From: Uliginosibacterium flavum
Lineage (GTDB): Bacteria; Pseudomonadota; Gammaproteobacteria; Burkholderiales; Rhodocyclaceae
Direction of reading: 5' to 3'
NCBI RefSeq assembly: GCF_040566545.1
Contig: NZ_JBEWZI010000021.1
Location: 5,601-69,600, forward strand
Length of the DNA stretch: 64,000 nucleotides
Shown here: positions 44,223 through 52,189 of the stretch, piece after piece
Position numbering within the stretch: the stretch's first letter is position 1
How the letters are laid out: each line of letters begins with the position of its first letter
Notes under the pieces: generated by a model
The model's input: only the letters and a program-made list of their open reading frames with translations
What the model was told of the DNA's origin: nothing
Database searches by the model: none
Program-made: the position numbers and the translations under genes

Positions 44223-46544
44223 ATGAAAAAGATGATGACTGGCGCCATGAGCGCGCCAATGGCGTTCGGGCTGAAATCCGGACACGGTGTCGGCCCGTCC
44301 CGCCTGGCTTTGGCGGTTCTGTGTGTCTGGCCCTTGGCTGGCATGGCGCAACAGAGTGCTCCTGCGGTGGACGCAGCTGAATTGAAGTCTGTGGTGGTGA
44401 CCGCCACGCGTTCGCAAGTGCATGCCAACGATGTGGCTGGTTCGGTGAGTGCGGTGACGCAGAAGCAGATCGAGCAGCGCGGCTCACGCAATCTGGCCGA
44501 TACCTTGGCCGATGAGCCGGACGTCAGCCTGCCGTCCGATCCGCGTCGCTTCGGCTCCAGTCATGTCAACATTCGCGGCATCGAGGAAAACCGCGTGCTG
44601 ATGCTCACCGATGGTGTGCGCGTAGCGGATTTCCGCAGCCCCGGCACGACCAATTACGACGCCAGCAATCGCGACATTCCCTTCGTCGAATTCCTCAAGC
44701 AGGTCGAGGTTTTGCGTGGTCCGGCCTCCAGCCTGTATGGCTCCGATGCCATCGGCGGCGTGCTCGGCTTTCTGACGCTTGATCCGGCTGATCTGCTCAA
44801 GGGGCGCAGCTTCGCCACCGGGGGTCAGTTGGGCTACCACTCGGTGGATAACAGCAAACGGGCGATGGCGTATGTCGCCACGGGGGGCGATAAATTCCAG
44901 ACCCTGCTGATGCTGGGCCATGCCAAAGGCGAGGAGAGCGACAATCAGGGCTCGAACGATGTGCAGGGACTCAAGCGCAGCACGCCCAATCCGCTCAAGT
45001 ACGAACAGAGCAACGTGTTGGGCAAGCTGGTGTTCACGCCGAACACGGCGCATCGCTTCAAGCTGACCCTTGAACACAAGGAAGGCGAAACCGAAGTCGA
45101 TGCGCTGCGCGTCGGCAACACCAGCCCGGGCTCGCCCAACACCCTGACGCGGATCACTACCAACACCGGCATCGATGCACTGACGCGTGACCGCATTGTG
45201 CTCGATCACGACTACACCCCCGACGCCAACTGGTTTGATCGTCTTGGCACCAAGCTGTACACGCAGAAACAGAGTACCGACAATCAGAACTTTCAGCTGC
45301 GAACCAATACCTCCGCGACGTGCTCGGCCAGTACCATCGGCACCGCCAACTGCAGCGTGGATCAGCGCTTCAAGTATGAGCAACGGCACTCTGGCCTGAA
45401 TCTGCTGCAGGAAAAGGCCTTTACGCTGGGGTTGCCGCAGCAGGCGATCTGGGGGGCAGATTTCCTGCGCTCCGAAACCGAGGAGTCCAAGACCACGACC
45501 TGGACCAATCTCGCCACCGGGGTGAGCTCCAACGTGTTCATCGGCGAGACTTTCCCCAAGGCCGATTACCCGCGCGGCCATACCGATCAGCTCGGTCTGT
45601 TCGTGCAGGATGAATTGAGTCTTGGGGCTTTCAAGCTGACGCCCGGCCTGCGTTATGACCGATTCAAACTCACGCCTGAGGATGATCCGCTCTACAAGCG
45701 CACCGATGGCCGCGCTGCCGTAAGCAAGCAGGGTCATCACCTCTCGCCCAAACTCGCGGCCCTGTATGGCATGAGCGCCGACTGGAACCTGTACGCCCAG
45801 TATCTGGAAGGTTTCCGTGGCCCGAATTACGAGGAGGTGAATCGCTACTTCTACAACAACTCGCAGCGTTATGCGCTGACCGGCAATCCGGATCTGAAGC
45901 CGGAAACCAGCCGCAGCTTCGAGATCGGCTCGAAGTATGCCGGCAAGGGCTGGGGCAGCCAGTTTGCCCTGTACGAGAACCGCTATCAGAACTTCATCGA
46001 CTCGGTGATCCTGCCGGCGGGCGACCCGAACGTCGTGGTCAGCGGCGGCGTCAGCTTCAGCACCTATCAGTATCAGAACCTCTCGCGCGTGGTGATCCGT
46101 GGCGGTGACTGGCGCGGTTACTGGCAGGCCACGCCGGCCTTGCGCTTGTCGGCCGGTTTCGCCATCACGCATGGTTATGATCAATCGAGTGGCAAGCCGC
46201 TCAACAGTATCGAGCCCAAGCGCATGAACCTCGCCGCGCACTGGACGCCATCCGAGCAGTGGGGGGGCGAGTGGCGCCTGCGTGCCGCCGCGGGTAAGGA
46301 TCACATTGACGACTCCAGCACCAGCTACTTCCGCACCCCCGGCTACGGGGTGAACGATCTGGCGGCCTGGTGGCAGGTGCAGCCGAAGCTGCGCATTAAT
46401 CTGGCGCTCAACAACGTCTTCGACAAGACCTATTACCTGTGGAGTGACGTGCGCCGTTCCGGCATGAGTGGCTCCGATCCGGCACCCGAGTTTTACAGCC
46501 AGCCGGGTCGCAATATCGCCCTCAGCATGAAGTTCGATTACTGA
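44223..46544 (+). CDS. TonB-dependent heme/hemoglobin receptor family protein
   Basis: A 773-residue outer-membrane receptor of the hemoglobin/transferrin/lactoferrin receptor type. A signal region (about 1-41) precedes the TonB-box-like SVVVTATRSQ. The plug has VNIRGIEENRVLMLTDGVR and LRGPASSLYGSDAIGGV. The heme-receptor landmarks are modified: FRGP (531-534) in place of FRAP and NPDL (555-558) for NPxL, with no His between them, where heme receptors normally carry an axial ligand. The barrel ends in FDY. It is first in an operon with a CobN-like chelatase, one base before the next start. Confidence 0.88.
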   Translation: MKKMMTGAMSAPMAFGLKSGHGVGPSRLALAVLCVWPLAGMAQQSAPAVDAAELKSVVVTATRSQVHANDVAGSVSAVTQKQIEQRGSRNLADTLADEPDVSLPSDPRRFGSSHVNIRGIEENRVLMLTDGVRVADFRSPGTTNYDASNRDIPFVEFLKQVEVLRGPASSLYGSDAIGGVLGFLTLDPADLLKGRSFATGGQLGYHSVDNSKRAMAYVATGGDKFQTLLMLGHAKGEESDNQGSNDVQGLKRSTPNPLKYEQSNVLGKLVFTPNTAHRFKLTLEHKEGETEVDALRVGNTSPGSPNTLTRITTNTGIDALTRDRIVLDHDYTPDANWFDRLGTKLYTQKQSTDNQNFQLRTNTSATCSASTIGTANCSVDQRFKYEQRHSGLNLLQEKAFTLGLPQQAIWGADFLRSETEESKTTTWTNLATGVSSNVFIGETFPKADYPRGHTDQLGLFVQDELSLGAFKLTPGLRYDRFKLTPEDDPLYKRTDGRAAVSKQGHHLSPKLAALYGMSADWNLYAQYLEGFRGPNYEEVNRYFYNNSQRYALTGNPDLKPETSRSFEIGSKYAGKGWGSQFALYENRYQNFIDSVILPAGDPNVVVSGGVSFSTYQYQNLSRVVIRGGDWRGYWQATPALRLSAGFAITHGYDQSSGKPLNSIEPKRMNLAAHWTPSEQWGGEWRLRAAAGKDHIDDSSTSYFRTPGYGVNDLAAWWQVQPKLRINLALNNVFDKTYYLWSDVRRSGMSGSDPAPEFYSQPGRNIALSMKFDY

Positions 46545-46545
46545 T

Positions 46546-49500
46546 ATGCATCCGTGGCAAAAGATTTTTGGCGCGGCGCTGGTCCTGTTCGGCTTCCTGC
46601 TGCTCATCGGTGCCAATCCGGCTTTCGCGGCACAGCCGCGCGTGGCCTGGCTCACCGCCGCGCCGGCGCCGGCCGGCAAGTTCGAGGTGCTGTCGCAAGC
46701 AGCACGCGAGCAGGGCTTCGAACTGGATGCGCGCTATGTGGAAAGGCTGGATGAAGCGGGTCTGGCCCGCTTCGCCAGGGATGCCGATCTGCTGATCGTC
46801 GACACGCCGCGCCCCGGCCTGCTGGAATTCCTGCTCGGCAAGCTGGGGCCGGCCTGGAGTGAGCGCAGCACGCCGCGTCTCTTGCTCGATGGCGAGCGCG
46901 TCGAGGCGCGCGGGCTGGATCGCGCGTTGGCGCAGGAGATTCAGGGTTATGTCAGCAATGGCGGGCGACGTAATCTGCATGCTGCCGCCCAACTGATCGC
47001 CGCACGCGTTTTCAAACTGCGCAGCGCCGAAGGCATTGCCCCGCTGCAGACCCTGCCGGCGGCGGCCTACTATCACCCGAAGCTGGCTGAGATCGTCACC
47101 ACGCAGGCCGACGTGGCCTTGGCCGTGTCAGGCAAGCCGGGTCAGCCGGTAGTGGGTATCGCGATTCATCAGTCCTACATCTCGGCGGTGGACGCCGCGT
47201 ATGTCGATGCACTGGTGGCTGATGTCGAACGCCTCGGCGGTCGTGCGCTGGTGTTCTACACGCCGGTGATGGCCGAGGATGCCTTCCTGAAAATGGCCGC
47301 GCCGGGCGGCAAGCGCCTGATCGACGTGCTGGTGTCCAGTCAGATCATGTATGACGCGGGCGGGCGCAAGGCCGAGTTCGAGCGCCTCGGGGTGCCGGTG
47401 ATCCAGGCCATTCCTTATCGGCGTGGCGACACGGCTGACTGGCAGGCCGATCCGCAGGGCATGCGCCTGATCGATCTGCCGTTCTACCTCGTGCAGAGCG
47501 AGATCGCCGGCGCGATGGATCCGATGATTGCCTCGGCCATCGAGAAGAAGAGCGGCAAGGTCGAAGCCATCGCCCCGCAGGTGCGGGCGATTGCCGCCAA
47601 GGCCATGAATCTGGCCCAGCTGCGCCGCACGCCGAACGCCGACAAGCGCGTGGCGATTCTTTTCTACAACTACCCGCCGGGCGAGAAGAATCTCTCGGCC
47701 TCTTTCCTGAATCTGCCCAAGAGCCTCGCGCACACCCTGACTGCCCTGCAGGCGGCCGGTTACCGCACCGAGAGCATGGACGAGGCGCAACTGACGCAGT
47801 CTCTGGGGCGGCTTCTGGCGGCCTTCTACAGGGATGGGCCGCTGCAACCCTTGCTGGACGCGCATCTTGCGGCATGGTTGCCGATGAGCGAGTACCGGCG
47901 CTGGTTTGCAGCACAGTCGCCGGCATTGCGTGAGCAAGTTCTGGCGCGCTGGGGCGAGCCGGAGAAAAGCGGCATGGCCTACAAGCACAAGGGCGAGATG
48001 GGTTTCGTGATTCCGCGTCTGCAGCTCGGCAATGTCAGTTTCATGCCGGTGCCACCGCGTGGCGAGCGCAAGGACGATGCCGAGACGGCGCTGTATCACT
48101 CCACCAAGGAATCGACCAACCACTTTTACCTCGCCGCTTATCTGTGGGCGCGCAGCAATCGCGACGCGCTGGTGCATTTCGGCACCCACGGCACGCAGGA
48201 GTGGACACCGGGCAAGGAGCGCGGCCTGTCGATGGACGATCAGGCTTTCGTTGTTCTCGGCGACATTCCTGTCGTGTATCCCTACATCGTCGACGACGTG
48301 GGTGAGGCGCTACAGGCCAAGCGCCGTGGCCGCGCCAGCATCGTCAGCCACCAGACGCCCAGTTTTCGCCCGGCCGGTCTGCATACCGAACTGAACGCCA
48401 TGCACGATCAGCTCCACACCTGGATTGGTCAGGATGAAGGCGGCGTGAAGGAAGCGCTCAAGCGCGATCTGCTGCGCAGTGGCGCCAAGCTGCATCTGTT
48501 CGAGGACATGGCCTGGACGCCGGCGCGCGCCGAGGGCGACTTCGCCAACTGGATCACGGCCCTGCATGATCACCTGCACGCGCTGGCGGCGAGCTTGCAG
48601 CCGTATGGCCTGCACAGTTTCGGCGTGAACAAGTCCGACGAGCTGCGTTTGTACACCGTGATGACCATGCTAGGCAATGATTTCTACAAGCGTCTGGAGC
48701 CCGATGAGCCGGAAGAGCTGTTCGCGCTTGATTACCAGCTGCTTGCGCAGAGCAAACCCTTCGCCCTGCTGCGGCGCTATCTGCTCGACGGTGTACCAAC
48801 CAGCGAGATTCGCGACGCCGTTTTGCGCGAGAACGTGGACCGCGCCAAAGTACTGTGGACCAGCCTTGATGCCAGCCCGGAAATCACCGGCCTGCTGGCT
48901 GGGCTGAATGGCGAATTCCTGCCGACCAGCACCGGTGGCGACCCGGTGCGCAACCCGGATTCGCTGCCCACCGGGCGCAATCTGTACGGCTTCGACCCGT
49001 CCAAGATCCCGACCCGTGCGGCTTGGGAAGCGGGGCAGCTGGCGACGGAGGCCATGCTGGCGGAGCACTTCAAACGCCACGGCAAGTATCCGCAGAAGCT
49101 GGCGTACTCGCTGTGGAGCGTGGAAACCATGCGCCATGCCGGCGTGCTCGAAGCGCAGGCCATGGCGGCGCTCGGCGTGCGCCCGAAATGGGACGAGGGC
49201 GGCCGCTTCTCTGGCGTGGAGCTGATCCCGGTGAAGGAACTCAAGCGCCCGCGCGTCGATGTGGTGCTCTCGGCGACGGGGCTGTATCGCGACCATTTTC
49301 CGAACACCATGAAGTGGCTGGCCGAGGCGGTGAAACTGGCCGCTGCGCAGCAGGAGCCGGACAACGCTGTGCGCGCCGCCTCCGACAAGATCCGCGCAGC
49401 ACTCGCCGGGCGTGGTCTGCCTGAGGCCAAGCTCGCCGCCTGGGCGGATACGCGCATCTTCAGTGGCGAATCCGGCGGCTACGGCACCGGGCTGAACGAC

Positions 49501-50529
49501 GCCACGCTCGCTTCCGACAGCTTTGCCAGCAAAGGCAAGGAGGCCGACGCCAAGCTCGCCAAGCTGTATCTGGCGCGCATGCAATATGCCTACGGACCGG
49601 ACGAGAAGGACTGGGGCCAGAAGCTCGATGGCGTGAATCTCTACGCCGAGAATCTGAAAGGTGTGGAGGCCGCGCTGCTGGCGCGCTCGTCCAACCTCTA
49701 CGGCATGCTCACCACGGACGATCCCTTCCAGTATCTGGGTGGCATTGGTCTGGCGGTGCGCCACCTCACCGGCAAGGCGCCCGAGCTGCTGATTTCCAAT
49801 CTGCGTGATCCGCGCGCGGCGCGCACCGAGACGGCGGCGGGCTTTCTGGCGAGCGAACTACGCACGCGCAACTTCCACCCGGGCTGGATCAAGGGCATGC
49901 AGGCTGAGGGTTACTCCGGTGCGCTGAACATGCTGGATTCGATGAACAACTTCTGGGGCTGGACGGCGGTGGCGCCGGAGATCGTGCGCAATGATCAGTG
50001 GCAGGAGTTTGCCGAGGTCTATGTGCGCGACAAGTACAAACTCGGCATGGACAGATGGTTCGAGCAGCACGCGCCACAGGCCCAGGCGCAGATGATCGAA
50101 CGCATGCTGGAGGCCGCGCGCAAGGACTACTGGCAGACCGATGCGGCCACGCTCAAGCAGCTCGCCCAGCGCTACGAGAACCTCGCCAAACGCTTCGACA
50201 TTCAAAGCAGCAACGCGGCCTTTCGCGAATTCGTAAAAGCCAATGCCCTGACATCCGCTCTCGGCTTCGGTCTGCAGGCAGCTGTGCTGGCGGGCCGCAC
50301 TGCGCCTTCGTCTTCGAGCAAGCAGCCTGAAGAAGTCCGCCCGGAGCTGCTATCCAGCCCGCCGCCGGTGCAGGGCATGAAGCTCGAAAAAGTCGAGCCG
50401 CCGGTGCCGCCGCCCTCGCTGGCATGGCTGCTGGGTGGCGCGCTGATGCTCTTGTCTTTTGGCGGCGGTGTGCTGCGCAGCTTTTTATCTCTCTCTTTCA
50501 ACACAGATCTTCGCAAGGAAACCGCATGA
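46546..50529 (+). CDS. hmuS: Periplasmic membrane-anchored CobN/BchH-like chelatase (HmuS-like)
   Basis: A 1327-residue protein of the CobN/BchH/ChlH chelatase superfamily. The family core is plain: GTHGTQEW at 546-553 with H548, preceded by HF, and followed by PGKERGLS. Unlike cobalamin CobN it has an N-terminal signal peptide (about 1-29) and a C-terminal membrane helix (about 1291-1311) after a Pro-rich linker, so the catalytic body is periplasmic. In Bacteroides and Porphyromonas the homologue HmuS, next to a heme receptor, removes iron from heme. No cobS, cobT, chlI or chlD is seen. Iron-heme dechelation here is inference from context and topology. Confidence 0.82.
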   Translation: MHPWQKIFGAALVLFGFLLLIGANPAFAAQPRVAWLTAAPAPAGKFEVLSQAAREQGFELDARYVERLDEAGLARFARDADLLIVDTPRPGLLEFLLGKLGPAWSERSTPRLLLDGERVEARGLDRALAQEIQGYVSNGGRRNLHAAAQLIAARVFKLRSAEGIAPLQTLPAAAYYHPKLAEIVTTQADVALAVSGKPGQPVVGIAIHQSYISAVDAAYVDALVADVERLGGRALVFYTPVMAEDAFLKMAAPGGKRLIDVLVSSQIMYDAGGRKAEFERLGVPVIQAIPYRRGDTADWQADPQGMRLIDLPFYLVQSEIAGAMDPMIASAIEKKSGKVEAIAPQVRAIAAKAMNLAQLRRTPNADKRVAILFYNYPPGEKNLSASFLNLPKSLAHTLTALQAAGYRTESMDEAQLTQSLGRLLAAFYRDGPLQPLLDAHLAAWLPMSEYRRWFAAQSPALREQVLARWGEPEKSGMAYKHKGEMGFVIPRLQLGNVSFMPVPPRGERKDDAETALYHSTKESTNHFYLAAYLWARSNRDALVHFGTHGTQEWTPGKERGLSMDDQAFVVLGDIPVVYPYIVDDVGEALQAKRRGRASIVSHQTPSFRPAGLHTELNAMHDQLHTWIGQDEGGVKEALKRDLLRSGAKLHLFEDMAWTPARAEGDFANWITALHDHLHALAASLQPYGLHSFGVNKSDELRLYTVMTMLGNDFYKRLEPDEPEELFALDYQLLAQSKPFALLRRYLLDGVPTSEIRDAVLRENVDRAKVLWTSLDASPEITGLLAGLNGEFLPTSTGGDPVRNPDSLPTGRNLYGFDPSKIPTRAAWEAGQLATEAMLAEHFKRHGKYPQKLAYSLWSVETMRHAGVLEAQAMAALGVRPKWDEGGRFSGVELIPVKELKRPRVDVVLSATGLYRDHFPNTMKWLAEAVKLAAAQQEPDNAVRAASDKIRAALAGRGLPEAKLAAWADTRIFSGESGGYGTGLNDATLASDSFASKGKEADAKLAKLYLARMQYAYGPDEKDWGQKLDGVNLYAENLKGVEAALLARSSNLYGMLTTDDPFQYLGGIGLAVRHLTGKAPELLISNLRDPRAARTETAAGFLASELRTRNFHPGWIKGMQAEGYSGALNMLDSMNNFWGWTAVAPEIVRNDQWQEFAEVYVRDKYKLGMDRWFEQHAPQAQAQMIERMLEAARKDYWQTDAATLKQLAQRYENLAKRFDIQSSNAAFREFVKANALTSALGFGLQAAVLAGRTAPSSSSKQPEEVRPELLSSPPPVQGMKLEKVEPPVPPPSLAWLLGGALMLLSFGGGVLRSFLSLSFNTDLRKETA

Positions 50530-51020
50530 CCCCGAATCCGCTTGAAACCATGATGTATGACATCGGCCAGCTCTTCCTGCTGCCGGTGCTGGCCCTGATC
50601 GCCATTCTTTTTCTCTACGCTTTCTGGGCACTGGGTGAATTCTGCATCCAGGCGTATCTGCGCACGCGCCATCAGCCTGCCAGCGGGCGTGGCTATGCGC
50701 TGATCGCTCACGCTCGCAAGCATCACCTGCATGATCCGGAAGCGCTCGACGTGGCCGCTCACAAACTGCTCGAAAAAGCGCGCATTGCCACCCGCGTGGC
50801 GCCGATGCTGGGGCTGGTCGCCACCATGATTCCGATGGGCCCGGCGCTGCGTTCTTTGTCTGACGGCAACCTCGGCAACGTCGGCATGAGCCTGACCATC
50901 GCCTTCTCGGCGGTGATCCTGGCGCTGATCGCTGCGTCCATTACTTTTCTCATCGTTGGTGTGCGCCGCCGCTGGCTGGCCGAAGAAATGGTCTGGCTGA
51001 ATCAGCAGGTGGTGGCATGA
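50526..51020 (+). CDS. MotA/TolQ/ExbB-family proton channel protein
   Basis: A 164-residue membrane protein with three helices (about 13-36, 91-109, 121-146). The second helix region TRVAPMLGLVATMIPMGPAL matches the conserved ExbB/TolQ APLLGLLGT segment, including the functionally important Thr (T100). It is shorter than canonical ExbB, lacking the large cytoplasmic insert. It overlaps the chelatase and DUF2149 genes (ATGA both sides). In Bacteroidetes the corresponding gene is hmuU. Distinct exbB-exbD-tonB genes lie at 58267-60156, so this is a second, dedicated motor-type channel. Confidence 0.85.
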   Translation: MTPNPLETMMYDIGQLFLLPVLALIAILFLYAFWALGEFCIQAYLRTRHQPASGRGYALIAHARKHHLHDPEALDVAAHKLLEKARIATRVAPMLGLVATMIPMGPALRSLSDGNLGNVGMSLTIAFSAVILALIAASITFLIVGVRRRWLAEEMVWLNQQVVA

Positions 51021-51421
51021 ACGCGCCCGAGGCAGCCATCGAGCAGATAGTTGCCGCCGTGCCTGCGCCGCGGCGTGTGCGCAGCTCAAGCTTTCTGCAC
51101 GAGGACGAAGGCGACGACCCGATTCTGTCGGTGGTGAATCTGATCGACGTGTTTCTCGTCATCATCGCCGCGCTGCTGGTCAGCGTGGCGCAGAGCCCGG
51201 CCAATCCCTTCGGCGCGGAAAACGTCACGGTGATCAAGAATCCCGGTCAGCCCGACATGGAAATCACCATGAAGGAAGGCCAGAAGATCACCCGCTACCA
51301 GGCCAAGGGCCAGATCGGCAGCGGCGATGGCGAGAAGGCCGGGGTGGCTTACCGGCTCAAGGATGGTTCGATGGTTTACGTGCCGGAAGCCGACGCCAGC
51401 GCGCCTGCAGGACAGCCCTGA
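51017..51421 (+). CDS. DUF2149 protein, ExbD-like single-pass membrane protein
   Basis: A 134-residue protein with one membrane helix (about 38-58, VVNLIDVFLVIIAALLVSVA). Asp44 lies inside the helix start, as Asp25 does in ExbD of the proton channel. The soluble C-terminal part (60-134) is periplasmic by this topology and contains GQKITRYQAKGQIG. DUF2149 is regularly paired with CobN-like chelatases and MotA/ExbB proteins. Overlap with the ExbB-like gene makes a complex likely. In Bacteroidetes the equivalent is hmuV. A proton-driven role is inference. Confidence 0.83.
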   Translation: MNAPEAAIEQIVAAVPAPRRVRSSSFLHEDEGDDPILSVVNLIDVFLVIIAALLVSVAQSPANPFGAENVTVIKNPGQPDMEITMKEGQKITRYQAKGQIGSGDGEKAGVAYRLKDGSMVYVPEADASAPAGQP

Positions 51422-51463
51422 GTTCCGGGCATTTTTACAATCCGTGGAAGTAGATTATTGGTT

Positions 51464-51493
51464 TGTTGAGAATGGTTCTCATTTGTGTATAAT
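51464..51493 (+). promoter_or_regulatory. Fur-boxed promoter of the hemP operon
   Basis: TGAGAATGGTTCTCA (51467-51481) is a palindrome with perfect TGAGAA/TTCTCA arms. The -10 TATAAT (51488-51493) and TTGAGA (51466-51471, 16-base spacing) make a good promoter that Fur would occlude. It is the strongest Fur site in the window. Confidence 0.75.
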
Positions 51494-51531
51494 CGATCTC
51501 GTCAGTGATTCTGAATCATTGATTTATCCGG

Positions 51532-51684
51532 ATGGAGTTTCGCGAGTGGGGCGAGCTTTATCGCGCAGGGCCGGGGGCGGCCGGGTGCGATTTCCCGGAT
51601 TTTTTTGCGCAAGCCAGCGGCGACGAGCCTGCCAGCCAGCGATTTTCTCTCTCCGGCCTGGCCGGGTTTCTTGGAGTCCGCTGA
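51532..51684 (+). CDS. Possible leader peptide (50 aa) upstream of the 97-aa gene
   Basis: An ATG-started frame encodes 50 residues (MEFREWGELYRAG... ending SGLAGFLGVR). Its stop overlaps the next start (TGATG at 51682-51686). Part of it, FFAQASGDEPASQR, resembles FFAQASDLESASQR read in the matching frame of the heme receptor leader, whose stop also overlaps its gene start. No clear ribosome-binding site is seen, and in the other leader the frame is broken upstream. Either a coupled leader peptide or a by-product of a conserved RNA motif. Confidence 0.3.
   Translation: MEFREWGELYRAGPGAAGCDFPDFFAQASGDEPASQRFSLSGLAGFLGVR
51551..51641 (+). promoter_or_regulatory. Putative attenuator leader of the hemP operon
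   Basis: This is the same order of blocks as at 44092-44198: GCGAGCT, then CCGGG/CCCGG hairpin (51581-51585, 51594-51598) followed by seven T, then GCGCAAGCCAGCG and a second GCCAGCG at 22-base spacing. The hairpin is short (5 bp) but all G-C. It sits between the Fur promoter and the first gene. Confidence 0.45.
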
Positions 51685-51977
51685 TGAATATCGATCCCGA
51701 TTTTGCTGAGGCCCGTCCGGCCGTCCTGATGGCCTCGGCCTTGCATCTGCTCAGTTGTTCGGCCGCGCACGGTATCAGCAGTGCCAAGGCGCGTGCACTG
51801 GTTCAGCATCTGAGTACGCTGGCTGAGCGCTCCGATACCGATCCGCTGCTGGCACGCGCCTGCGACGAATTGGCCGATGTGTGGCATCGCCTGGGTAATG
51901 AGCTGGATGCGCGCAAGCAGGAAGATGCGGCACAGCGCAAGGCGCAGGCCGAGCGGCCGCAAGCTGTTCTGCACTGA
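51684..51977 (+). CDS. Hypothetical 97-aa helical protein
   Basis: A 97-residue acidic, mostly helical protein (ARPAVLMASALHLLSCSAAH, LVQHLSTLAER, LARACDELADVWHRLGNELD) with a charged C-terminal tail. No signal peptide or known motif is seen. GGAG lies eight bases before the ATG, so translation looks efficient. It is the first main gene of the Fur-controlled hemP operon, 10 bases before hemP. I do not recognise the family. A role in heme regulation or handling can only be guessed. Confidence 0.7.
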   Translation: MNIDPDFAEARPAVLMASALHLLSCSAAHGISSAKARALVQHLSTLAERSDTDPLLARACDELADVWHRLGNELDARKQEDAAQRKAQAERPQAVLH

Positions 51978-51987
51978 GGGCACCGTC

Positions 51988-52179
51988 ATGAGTTCAGCCC
52001 TCGCTCCGGCTCTGCCTTTACCGCGCCAAGCTCAGCCCGCTGTCGGCATCACCAGCGCCGAGTCTGTCGTCAACAGCCGCAGTCTGCTGGGTAGCGCCAG
52101 CACGCTCACCATCGAACACCTGGGCATGCACTACACCTTGCGCGTCACGCGCAACGGCAAGCTCATTCTGACCAAATAA
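51988..52179 (+). CDS. hemP: Hemin uptake protein HemP
   Basis: A 63-residue protein. The C-terminal half has the HemP/HmuP pattern SRSLLGSASTLTIEHLGMHY followed by TLRVTRNGKLILTK. HmuP of rhizobia and HemP of Burkholderia are needed for expression of heme receptor genes, so it may act as a transcription or RNA co-regulator. It lies between the 97-aa gene and an S4 paralogue, downstream of a Fur promoter. The N-terminal half is Pro/Ala-rich and not conserved. Confidence 0.9.
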   Translation: MSSALAPALPLPRQAQPAVGITSAESVVNSRSLLGSASTLTIEHLGMHYTLRVTRNGKLILTK

Positions 52180-52189
52180 GGAAAATTTC

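Noticed and set aside
44484..46679. 731-codon minus-strand open frame opposite the heme receptor
   Set aside because: It is antisense to a clear TonB receptor, with repetitive Arg/Gly/Ala-rich composition and no motif.
46546..50529. Cobaltochelatase CobN of cobalamin synthesis
   Set aside because: Signal peptide, membrane anchor, heme receptor neighbour and absence of cob genes argue for a periplasmic heme role. Not fully excluded without phylogeny.
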